In this document: in pieces, positions 1 through 6,617 of the stretch | Numbering within the stretch: position 1 is the first letter of the stretch | Layout: each line of letters starts with the position of its first letter | NCBI GenBank assembly: GCA_035630195.1 | Contig: DASQLD010000602.1 | Location: 1-7,811 of the forward strand | Origin: DASQDN01 sp035630195 | GTDB taxonomy: Bacteria; Acidobacteriota; Terriglobia; Bryobacterales; Bryobacteraceae | Direction of reading: 5' to 3' | DNA: 7,811 nucleotides | Position numbers and translations under genes: made by a program | The notes under the pieces: generated by a model | Seen by the model: only the letters and a program-made list of their open reading frames with translations | Databases searched by the model: none | Told to the model about the DNA's origin: nothing

Positions 1-432
1 TTTTGCGCATTTCGGGGACTGTTCGCAGTCGGCGGCAATCAAACGACGCCAAATCGTGATAACAACGCGCTATCCGGGCAACCGCAAGCGGGATTGTGGT
101 TCGGCAAGACCGACGATCTCTGGTCATGGGGGAAGCCTGCAGGTTGGGGCGGCCCCTGGTGGAAGTCGGCTGTGAAGAAAGACGTCGCTTCCGATCCATT
201 TTTACTAACGGGATTCGAGCGTAAAATGCTTCACATCAATACGGACAAAGCTTGTGATTTCTCAATCGAAATTGACTTCATGGGCAACGGCACATGGCAC
301 AAGTATGAAACGCTCAAAGTCCCGGCGGAAGGGTACGGCAAGCACATATTTCCGGACGCCTTCTCAGCCCACTGGGTCCGGCTGATACCGCAGCTCGAGT
401 GCAATGCAACTGCCCAGTTCTTTTTCGTATAG
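1..432 (+). CDS. C-terminal part of an unrecognised Trp-rich protein (5' end outside window)
   Basis: The reading frame is open from the first base to a TAG at 430-432, giving 143 visible residues. The start lies upstream of the window; the TTG at 94 is inside the protein and is not a credible start. The visible part is rich in Trp, Gly and aromatic residues, with a Trp cluster (LWFGKTDDLWSWGKP, then GWGGPWW) and an ending of alternating polar and hydrophobic stretches (FSIEIDFMGNG, AHWVRLIPQ, ATAQFFFV), which suggests a beta-sandwich or a propeller blade. No catalytic motif or membrane segment is visible. I have a loose recollection of similar C-termini in hypothetical proteins of Acidobacteriota and Planctomycetota, without a known function. 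It ends 24 bases before the receptor gene in the same direction, so co-transcription is likely. Function unknown; coding status is well supported by the clean open frame. Confidence 0.75.
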   Translation, partial: FCAFRGLFAVGGNQTTPNRDNNALSGQPQAGLWFGKTDDLWSWGKPAGWGGPWWKSAVKKDVASDPFLLTGFERKMLHINTDKACDFSIEIDFMGNGTWHKYETLKVPAEGYGKHIFPDAFSAHWVRLIPQLECNATAQFFFV

Positions 433-445
433 TTGTCTAAGCTTC

Positions 446-450
446 AGGGG
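446..450 (+). promoter_or_regulatory. Ribosome binding site that fixes the receptor start at 457
   Basis: AGGGG sits six bases before the ATG at 457. The open frame could be extended to a TTG at 433, directly after the upstream stop codon. That TTG has no purine-rich site before it, and the added residues would precede an otherwise normal signal peptide. The ATG at 457 is therefore preferred. Confidence 0.7.
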
Positions 451-456
451 ATTCGA

Positions 457-3400
457 ATGATCAAATTCATCGCGATACTGTGTTTCGCGGCTTCATTGCC
501 GTTGTTCGGGCAGCAGGGCAGAGGATCGATTTTCGGAACAGTCAAAGATGCTAGCGGAGCGGGAGTGTTGGACGCGGCAGTCCGAATCGTCAACACAGGT
601 ACGAACGCGGTGTTTGCGACCACCACGAATGACGCGGGCTATTTCAGCGCTCCGTCGTTGCAGGTCGGTTCCTATTCCGTGACTGTGGAGAAGCAAGGTT
701 TCAAGAGGATTGACCGAACGGGTATTACGCTTCAGGTCGATCAGCGGCTAGGCCTGGAGTTGAATCTCGAGGTCGGCGCCACAACCGAATCGATTCGCGT
801 CTCTGCCGAAGCTCCCCTGGTCGATACCGGAAGCGCGACGGTGGGCAAGGTCATCGAGAATCGCCGGATCACGGATCTGCCGCTGAACGGACGCAACGCG
901 CTTGCCTTGGTTCTACTGACTCCCGGCGTCAAATCGCAGGCGGGTCCTACCAACAGTGGCTTTGTCGATCGAGGCACAGCTCTCTCGGCGATCAGCATCA
1001 ATGGCGGTCCGAGTTCGCTGAATAGCTTCATCCTGGATGGTGGTAACAACAACAGCGCTTTCCTCGCTGACGTAAATGTCAATCCAACGGTGGATGCGGT
1101 AGAAGAATTCAAAGTGCAGTCGAACACGATGTCGGCGGAGTTCGGATTCACGGCCGGCGGCGTCGTGAATATCGTGACCAAAAGCGGTACGAATCAGTTC
1201 CACGGTTCGGCGACGTACTTCCTCCGCAATGATGCTTTCGATGCGCGTCGGGCTTACACAGCCAGCAAGGAAGTGTTTCGCTACCACCAGTACGGGGGCA
1301 GCGTTGGTGGACCTGTCCGAATCCCGAAGGTTTACAACGGACAGGATCGGACGTTTTTCTTCTTCAACTACGAAGGTTGGACGAACAAGCGGAATCGCTC
1401 GAACATACTGTCTGTACCCACTGAGGAACAGCGCAACGGAGATTTTTCGAGGCTGTTCGATACTTCGGGCCGGTTGATACCCATATACGACCCGGCAACG
1501 ACGGTCGCCAATCCGTCGGGTTCGGGCTTTGTACGTACGCAATTTGCAGGGAATATGATTCCTTCGTCGCGTCTCGATCCCGTATCGCGACAGATGCTGC
1601 AGTTTTATCCGCTGCCCAATCGCGCACCTGACAATGCGTTCACGAATTCGAATAACTGGATCGGGCAGGTCAGCGAGCAGCGCGATATGAATCAATACAC
1701 CGTCAAGATGGATCACCGCTTCAGCGACAAGAACACTCTAACTGGTCGCTACATGCGCTATAAGCATTTCAATGACAACGGCTTTGCCAGCTCACTGCCC
1801 GATCCCAATGTGCGTGCGCGTCTCGACAACTATCTGAACTACAATGTGCTGCTCAGCGATACCCATAGTTTCACGCCTACGTTCTTGAATGAGTTTCGAA
1901 TAAGCGTAGCGCGTCAGGCATTTCCATTCCAGGCTTACAGCTACGGGCAGGATTGGCCCGAACAGTTGGGCCTACCTGAGACGGTACCGCGCGACACTCT
2001 ACCTCGCGTCGGCAATGGTCTTCCCGCCTTTGGAGCCTTCACCGTTGGCCTCCGTGGAGGCACGACTTGGCAGTTCGTTGACATGGCGACAAAAATCTTT
2101 GGCGGGCACACTCTAAAAGTGGGCGCAGACATTCGTGTTCAGCAGGCCAACAACTATCAACGGGAAGTTCCTTCGGGGCAGTTCGAATTTGCTGCTGGCC
2201 TCACGGGCAACCCACAGAACCAAGCCGGTACCGGAAGTTCGTTCGCGACGTTCCTGCTGGGTTCCGTGAGCAGCGCCACCTTAATTCGTTACGGCGGGGA
2301 ATCGCAGGCGGCCAAGTCGTATAGTCTTTTCGTGCAGGATGACTGGCGCGCTTCCCGCCGGCTGACGTTCAACCTAGGACTTCGATGGGACTATCAGCAA
2401 TGGCCTTTTGAGCGCAACAACGGAACTTCTAACTTCAATCCCTTTGCTACCAACCCGCTAACCAATCTACCCGGGCGAATGGAGTACGCCGGTGTCGATT
2501 ACGGACGGTCGCCCTTCGAGCCGATCTACAACAACTTCGGTCCTCGATTCGGATTCGCCTTTGACCCCTTCGAAAACGGCCGCACTGTGATCCGCGGTGG
2601 ATACAGCATCTTCTATCCGCAAATCTTCTATCGGGACTACTTCGGCAATACCGCGGGTTTTGCGAATACATCGACCTCGTACCTGCCTCCGAATAACAAT
2701 ACAAATCTGCCAGCCTTTCAGTTCAAGGATGGATTCCCAACGCCGGCGATTGAGCCGCTCGGTCCGCTTCTGGGACCCAGCGCATTCTTGAGCCAAGGCG
2801 TCAACTGGGATCAGGGCTCCGAGAAAGTTCCGATGTCCCAGCAATGGTCGATGTCGGTCCAGCAGCAGTTGCCCGGTAGTTGGATGATCGACGCGACATA
2901 CAGCGCCAACAAGACCAACAACCTCGCGGCGAGCGCTTATGATTATAACCAGCTTGACCCGCAGTATCAGAGCCTCGGATTGCAGTTGCAAGATCAGGTG
3001 CCGAATCCTTATGCCGGTCGCGTGCCGGGCGCCTTGGGTGGCGCAACGATTAGCCGGTCTCAATCTCTGCGACCGTTCCCGTATTACACGACGGTGAATG
3101 TGCGTTTGCCTCACCTCGGTAGCTCGATCTATCACGCCTTGTTTTTGAGTGTCGAGAAGCGGTTGTCGTCCGGATTCGCGATACTCGGCTCGTATACTTT
3201 CGGCAAGCTGATCAGCGACAGCGCGATCGTTCCTAGCAATTTCGGCGCAGTAGAAGTTGGAAGCGACAACGGCTATCAGAACGGCAAGTTCGATCGCCGC
3301 GCGGAACGGTCTGTGGACCCGACCGATGTTGCCAACCGGCTCGTCTTGAGCGGCATCTACGAGTTGCCGTTTGGCAGAGGCAAGCGCTGGAACCCTTCGA

Positions 3401-3876
3401 ACGGTTTCACCAATGGGCTGATTGGCGGCTGGCAATTGAACTTGATCGGTACACTGCAGGGTGGTCTGCCGCTAGTCATTCGTGGAGCGAATAACTTCTT
3501 GGCGAATCGGCCGAGTTCTACCGGCGTGAGCGCAAAGTTGGATAACCCGACGCCGGAGCGCTGGTTCGATACGACACAGTTCCTGAATCCTCCAAACTTC
3601 ACTTTCGGAAACGTAGGACGAACGCTTCCTGATGTGCGCGGACCCGGCACAGTGAACTTCGATCTTTCGTTGATCAAGGATACCCAACTGTTCGAAGGAC
3701 TTCGCTTGCAATTCCGCGCCGAGGCGTTCAACTTCCTGAATCACACTAACTATGGCAACCCAAATGTCGCTTTCTCTGCGGGACCCGACGGAAGAAATAC
3801 AAGCGCGACGTTTGGGACCATCACATCGGCCCGAGAACCACGCATTATTCAATTTGGCTTGCGAATGATCTTTTAG
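457..3876 (+). CDS. TonB-dependent outer-membrane receptor, Oar-like, with carboxypeptidase-regulatory-like N-terminal domain
   Basis: Predicted 1,139-residue outer-membrane receptor, a usual length for acidobacterial Oar-like proteins. Residues 1-18 form a signal peptide (MIKFIAILCF, hydrophobic core, then LFG before QQ). Residues about 21-105 form a carboxypeptidase-regulatory-like beta-sandwich (GTVKDASGAGV, TTNDAGYFSAPSLQVGSYSV). Residues about 125-245 are the plug, with DLPLNGRN, the SINGG/FILDGG region, VEEFKVQSN and the typical plug end GGVVNIVTKSGTNQFHG. The rest is a beta-barrel rich in aromatic and Asn residues, ending in Phe (FGLRMIF) as expected for recognition by the BAM complex. 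No clear TonB box is visible. The ligand cannot be told from sequence: family members are linked to oligosaccharides, peptides or other large substrates. The 15-base gap to the pyrimidine-type aminotransferase suggests a role in uptake of pyrimidine-related compounds, which is inference only. Confidence 0.93.
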   Translation: MIKFIAILCFAASLPLFGQQGRGSIFGTVKDASGAGVLDAAVRIVNTGTNAVFATTTNDAGYFSAPSLQVGSYSVTVEKQGFKRIDRTGITLQVDQRLGLELNLEVGATTESIRVSAEAPLVDTGSATVGKVIENRRITDLPLNGRNALALVLLTPGVKSQAGPTNSGFVDRGTALSAISINGGPSSLNSFILDGGNNNSAFLADVNVNPTVDAVEEFKVQSNTMSAEFGFTAGGVVNIVTKSGTNQFHGSATYFLRNDAFDARRAYTASKEVFRYHQYGGSVGGPVRIPKVYNGQDRTFFFFNYEGWTNKRNRSNILSVPTEEQRNGDFSRLFDTSGRLIPIYDPATTVANPSGSGFVRTQFAGNMIPSSRLDPVSRQMLQFYPLPNRAPDNAFTNSNNWIGQVSEQRDMNQYTVKMDHRFSDKNTLTGRYMRYKHFNDNGFASSLPDPNVRARLDNYLNYNVLLSDTHSFTPTFLNEFRISVARQAFPFQAYSYGQDWPEQLGLPETVPRDTLPRVGNGLPAFGAFTVGLRGGTTWQFVDMATKIFGGHTLKVGADIRVQQANNYQREVPSGQFEFAAGLTGNPQNQAGTGSSFATFLLGSVSSATLIRYGGESQAAKSYSLFVQDDWRASRRLTFNLGLRWDYQQWPFERNNGTSNFNPFATNPLTNLPGRMEYAGVDYGRSPFEPIYNNFGPRFGFAFDPFENGRTVIRGGYSIFYPQIFYRDYFGNTAGFANTSTSYLPPNNNTNLPAFQFKDGFPTPAIEPLGPLLGPSAFLSQGVNWDQGSEKVPMSQQWSMSVQQQLPGSWMIDATYSANKTNNLAASAYDYNQLDPQYQSLGLQLQDQVPNPYAGRVPGALGGATISRSQSLRPFPYYTTVNVRLPHLGSSIYHALFLSVEKRLSSGFAILGSYTFGKLISDSAIVPSNFGAVEVGSDNGYQNGKFDRRAERSVDPTDVANRLVLSGIYELPFGRGKRWNPSNGFTNGLIGGWQLNLIGTLQGGLPLVIRGANNFLANRPSSTGVSAKLDNPTPERWFDTTQFLNPPNFTFGNVGRTLPDVRGPGTVNFDLSLIKDTQLFEGLRLQFRAEAFNFLNHTNYGNPNVAFSAGPDGRNTSATFGTITSAREPRIIQFGLRMIF

Positions 3877-3880
3877 GGAG
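3875..3880 (+). promoter_or_regulatory. Ribosome binding site of the aminotransferase, overlapping the receptor stop codon
   Basis: AGGGAG begins inside the receptor's TAG stop and lies 11 bases before the ATG at 3892. A second purine run, GGTGAG at 3884-3889, is only two bases from the ATG and is probably too close. The overlap of stop and site suggests that ribosomes finishing the receptor can feed the aminotransferase start, and that the two genes share a transcript. Confidence 0.5.
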
Positions 3881-3891
3881 CCTGGTGAGCT

Positions 3892-5202
3892 ATGACGAAA
3901 GACGAAATCCTTCTGGCGCAGAAGGAACATCTGTTTCCATCGGTGTTCCATTACTACAAAACACCGCTCGTCATCGAAAGAGCCAAAGATCAGTACGTGT
4001 GGGACGCTGACGGTAACCAGTACCTCGATTTCTTTGGTGGAATCGTTACTATTAGCGTCGGCCACTGTAATGACACCGTGAACCGCAAAGTCCATGCGCA
4101 AATGGACAAGCTCCAGCACGTATCCACGGTTTTTGCGACGGAGCCGCAAGTCGCGCTGGCGAAGAAGATCGCATCGATCACGCCTGGTGGTCAGCTTACG
4201 AAGGCATTCTTCACCAATAGCGGCACGGAAGCAAACGAAACTGCCATTCTCGCGGCGCGTTGCTACACGGGCGCGTCCGAAATCATTGCCTTACGCCATT
4301 CCTATCACGGGCGCTCCTCGATGGCTATGGCACTTACCGGCAATTCGACGTGGCGGCTCGGCCCGATAACTCAGCCGGGTATTGTCCATGCGCACAACGC
4401 GTATTGCTATCGATGTCCCTTTGGACTGAAGTATCCCGATTGCGGTGTGAAGTGTGCCGAGGACGTCGATGAATTGATTCGCACTACTACTTCGGGCCAC
4501 ATCGCGGGCATTATCGCGGAGCCCATTCAAGGTGTCGGTGGCTTCGTCACGCCGCCCAAAGAGTACTATCCAATCGTGGATAAGATTATCCGCAATTACG
4601 GTGGAATCTTTATCAGCGATGAAGTGCAGACAGGATGGGGTCGAACCGGCGCCAAGTGGTTTGGCATCGAGCAGTGGGGTGTGACACCCGACATCATCAC
4701 CAGCGCGAAAGGCTTGGCCAATGGTTCCCCAGTAGGTCTGACTGTAGCCAAGCCAGCCATAGCCGATGGGCTCAAAGGCGTGCAGATCTCCACATTTGGT
4801 GGCAATCCGGTTACCTCTACAGCCGCTAAAGCCGTTATCGACTTCATTGAAGAGAACAATCTGCGCATCAACGCGGCAGAGACCGGCGCATACTTGCGCG
4901 GCAAGCTCGAAGAACTCAAGGAAAAACACTCTCTTATCGGTGACGTGCGCGGTATGGGATTGATGCAGGCGCTCGAACTTGTGGAGGATCGGACTTCGAA
5001 AGCACCCGCCGTTGCTGCAACCGCCGCCGTCATGGAGGCGGCGCGCGAAAATCGGATTCTGATCGGCAAGGGTGGCCTGTACGGGAATGTGATACGCATC
5101 ACTCCGCCGCTGAATATCTCAAAGACCGATGTCGATGAGTTTGTCGGGCGCCTCGATGCCAGTCTGATGGCAACACGCCAAACGGCCGAGACGCGCGTAT
5201 AG
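3892..5202 (+). CDS. Class III PLP-dependent aminotransferase, AGXT2-like (probable beta-alanine / beta-aminoisobutyrate aminotransferase)
   Basis: Complete 436-residue cytoplasmic fold-type I aminotransferase. Visible motifs in order: FFGGIVTISVGHC (47-59), close to the same segment of human AGXT2 as I remember it; STVF (78-81); SGTEAN (110-115) for PLP phosphate; HSYHGR (136-141), whose aromatic residue stacks on the PLP ring; EPIQGVGG (210-217); DEVQTGWGRTG (243-253), with Asp243 facing the pyridine nitrogen; SAKG with Lys273 as the Schiff-base lysine; TFGGNP (301-306); and RITPPL with Arg402 for the substrate carboxylate. Nothing essential is missing. AGXT2-type enzymes transfer amino groups from beta-alanine, beta-aminoisobutyrate or alanine to pyruvate or glyoxylate. 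Next to a carbamoylase, a hydA remnant and a CoA-acylating semialdehyde dehydrogenase, the likely reaction is beta-alanine to malonate semialdehyde. A 4-aminobutyrate or other omega-amino acid substrate is possible. A four-cysteine loop lies at 172-188. Confidence 0.93.
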   Translation: MTKDEILLAQKEHLFPSVFHYYKTPLVIERAKDQYVWDADGNQYLDFFGGIVTISVGHCNDTVNRKVHAQMDKLQHVSTVFATEPQVALAKKIASITPGGQLTKAFFTNSGTEANETAILAARCYTGASEIIALRHSYHGRSSMAMALTGNSTWRLGPITQPGIVHAHNAYCYRCPFGLKYPDCGVKCAEDVDELIRTTTSGHIAGIIAEPIQGVGGFVTPPKEYYPIVDKIIRNYGGIFISDEVQTGWGRTGAKWFGIEQWGVTPDIITSAKGLANGSPVGLTVAKPAIADGLKGVQISTFGGNPVTSTAAKAVIDFIEENNLRINAAETGAYLRGKLEELKEKHSLIGDVRGMGLMQALELVEDRTSKAPAVAATAAVMEAARENRILIGKGGLYGNVIRITPPLNISKTDVDEFVGRLDASLMATRQTAETRV

Positions 5203-5206
5203 CTCC

Positions 5207-5364
5207 GTGGCGACTGATCCGGCGCCCTTCATTGAAGTTGGCATCGTCGAAGGAATGGAGATCGACGGGCGACCCTCCCTTGTGACGGTGCGAGGTAAGG
5301 TACAAGTTCGCGAAGTAGATTCGTCGGAGAGAAAGGCTGAGGCCGGTTCCTCAAACCCACATGA
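5207..5364 (+). pseudogene. hydA: Degenerate 3' end of a dihydropyrimidinase gene (deletion, frameshift and internal stop)
   Basis: Read in two frames, this interval matches the C-terminal tail of dihydropyrimidinases. From about 5249 to 5314 the frame gives EGMEIDGRPSLVTVRGKVQV then RE, the family's Y-E-G-M..VTVRG-V-VRDG segment. One base is then lost (GAA G-T AGA where GAN GGN AGA is expected, 5312-5319), and the frame starting at 5317 continues RFVGEKG, a TGA stop at 5338-5340 where a CGA arginine codon would fit, then GRFLKPT and a TGA at 5362-5364. This is the family's D-G-x-F-V-G-x-x-G-R-G-x-F-L-K tail. Upstream, 5228-5248 may hold a damaged version of the HHNVDY segment, but this is weak, and 5207-5227 is unassigned. 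The N-terminal and catalytic parts (roughly 430 residues) are absent. The enzyme would hydrolyse dihydrouracil to N-carbamoyl-beta-alanine, the step just before the neighbouring carbamoylase. Identification is by remembered family pattern, not by a search. Confidence 0.8.
5361..5364 (+). promoter_or_regulatory. ATGA overlap: former hydA stop and carbamoylase start
   Basis: The TGA that ends the hydA-like tail (5362-5364) overlaps the carbamoylase ATG (5361-5363). Such overlaps normally couple translation of the second gene to the first. No good ribosome binding site precedes the ATG: the nearest purine run, TGAGG at 5338-5342, is 18 bases away. The carbamoylase start therefore seems to have relied on ribosomes completing hydA, a source now interrupted by the frameshift and the internal stop. 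Confidence 0.6.
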
Positions 5365-6596
5365 GTCTGGATCCAAAACGACCCATCGCCGAACTGAAAG
5401 AACTCCGCAGCCTTACGTCAGATGAAAACGGCGCTCAACGCGTGGCATGGACCGACACTTGGCTTAACGCTCGGAGCTGGTTCGCGTCGAAGCTCGAAGG
5501 TTTGCCGGTGGAGCAGCATTACGACGCGGCTGGAAATCACTGGGTGACGCTGCGCGGGGAATCGGAAAAGGCCCTACTCATTGGCGGCCATCTCGATTCG
5601 GTCCCGAACGGCGGTTGGCTCGATGGATGCCTCGACTTGCTCGCTGCCCTCGAGATTCTGCGGCGCTTCCATACGCAATATGGTGGACGGCCGCCAGTAA
5701 CGGTTCGTGTTGTCGATTGGGCCGATGAAGAAGGGGCCCGCTTCGGCCGCAGCTTACTAGGCTCATCTGCATTTGCCGGTACCCACTCGATTGATGCCGA
5801 CCGCAATCGCACAGATAAAGATGGGATTCGTCTAGCGGAAGCGATTCGCCGCTGTGGCTACGACTTCGATCGCTTCCCTGATGCCCAGCAGGAACAACGC
5901 AATGCCGCTGCCTATCTTGAACTCCACATCGAACAAGGTCCTGTACTGGAGAGTATGAATCTGCCGCTTGGGGTGGTTTTGGGGACGAAAGGCGTTGAAC
6001 GGCATGCCATCACGTTTCATGGCCAGGAAGCGCATTCCGGTTCGACGCCGATGAATGCTCGTAGAGATGCTCTGGCCGCTGCTGCAAAACTGGCGTTGGA
6101 GATTCGTCCGATCGCCGCAAGATTTCCAGATGCGGTGTGTACGATGGGCTCGGTCAAGACCTTCCCCGGAATCGTAACTGCGGTAGTCGGCAAGTGCGAG
6201 GCCACACTCGATCAACGGGACCTGGACGCTGGTGTACTTGCGGCGATGTACAGCCGTGCCCGTGAGGCAAGCGAGTTGTTTGCCGGGGAAGAGAATTGCA
6301 CCGTGGAATGGTCCAGAATCTGGAGCATTGAACCAGTTCCATTCCATGCGGATCTGATTGCTCTCTGCGATGAGGCAGTGCGCGAGACAGCAGGATCGTC
6401 ACACTGTCTCCCATCCGGACCGTTGCACGATGCGGCGGAAGTTGCGCGCGCGGGCATTCCGTCGGTCATGATGTTTGTGCAGTCGCTCGGCGGAATCAGC
6501 CACAACAAGGTGGAAGATACGAAGGAAGAGCATCTCGAAATGGCTATCACGGCCCTGGACTGCCTCGCCACGAAAACCGTCCAGTGGATTCGTTAA
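5361..6596 (+). CDS. M20-family Zn-dependent carbamoylase, probable beta-ureidopropionase (N-carbamoyl-beta-alanine amidohydrolase)
   Basis: Complete 411-residue amidohydrolase of the hydantoinase/carbamoylase branch of M20, a normal length. Metal-ligand and catalytic candidates are His77 in GGHLDSVP, Asp88 in GGWLDG, Glu123-Glu124 in WADEEGARFGRS, His189 in LELHIEQGP and His381 in GGISHNKVED. The lid/dimerisation domain is marked by AHSGSTPMNARRDAL (224-238), and PSGPLHDAAEVA (351-362) replaces the more common SGAGHDA block. The same motifs occur in N-carbamoyl-L-amino acid hydrolases, allantoate amidohydrolases and beta-ureidopropionases, so the motifs alone do not fix the substrate. The adjoining hydA remnant, beta-alanine-type aminotransferase and semialdehyde dehydrogenase favour beta-ureidopropionase: N-carbamoyl-beta-alanine to beta-alanine, CO2 and ammonia. 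The ATG at 5361 is the only standard start in frame, since a stop lies 45 bases upstream. No signal peptide; cytoplasmic. Confidence 0.9.
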   Translation: MSLDPKRPIAELKELRSLTSDENGAQRVAWTDTWLNARSWFASKLEGLPVEQHYDAAGNHWVTLRGESEKALLIGGHLDSVPNGGWLDGCLDLLAALEILRRFHTQYGGRPPVTVRVVDWADEEGARFGRSLLGSSAFAGTHSIDADRNRTDKDGIRLAEAIRRCGYDFDRFPDAQQEQRNAAAYLELHIEQGPVLESMNLPLGVVLGTKGVERHAITFHGQEAHSGSTPMNARRDALAAAAKLALEIRPIAARFPDAVCTMGSVKTFPGIVTAVVGKCEATLDQRDLDAGVLAAMYSRAREASELFAGEENCTVEWSRIWSIEPVPFHADLIALCDEAVRETAGSSHCLPSGPLHDAAEVARAGIPSVMMFVQSLGGISHNKVEDTKEEHLEMAITALDCLATKTVQWIR

Positions 6597-6607
6597 GCTG
6601 AGACGAG

Positions 6608-6612
6608 AAGGA
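6608..6612 (+). promoter_or_regulatory. Strong ribosome binding site of the semialdehyde dehydrogenase
   Basis: AAGGA, inside the longer purine run GAGAAGGA (6605-6612), lies five bases before the ATG at 6618. It is the best-spaced site in the window and supports that start, 21 bases after the carbamoylase stop. Confidence 0.7.
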
Positions 6613-6617
6613 AAACC

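Noticed and set aside
433..456. TTG start extending the receptor by eight residues
   Set aside because: No ribosome binding site precedes the TTG, while ATG 457 has AGGGG at the right distance and begins a normal signal peptide.
913..1716. 267-codon open frame on the - strand inside the receptor gene
   Set aside because: Antisense shadow of the conserved plug and early barrel region; no recognisable motifs.
2467..3435. 322-codon open frame on the - strand inside the receptor gene
   Set aside because: It lies antisense to well-supported receptor coding sequence, its product is Arg-rich and resembles no protein I recognise, and such shadows are common in GC-rich genes.
3472..4149. 225-codon - strand frame spanning the receptor-aminotransferase junction
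   Set aside because: It covers conserved coding sequence of both genes on the + strand and has no family resemblance.
5203..5360. Possible promoter or terminator in the gap before the carbamoylase
   Set aside because: No convincing -35/-10 pair and no GC-rich hairpin with a T run were seen; the sequence is explained by the hydA remnant.
5207..5425. 72-codon + strand ORF starting with GTG, as a possible small gene
   Set aside because: Its first part matches a dihydropyrimidinase tail, the match moves to another frame near 5315, its end overlaps the carbamoylase by 65 bases, and it has no ribosome binding site. It is part of the hydA remnant.
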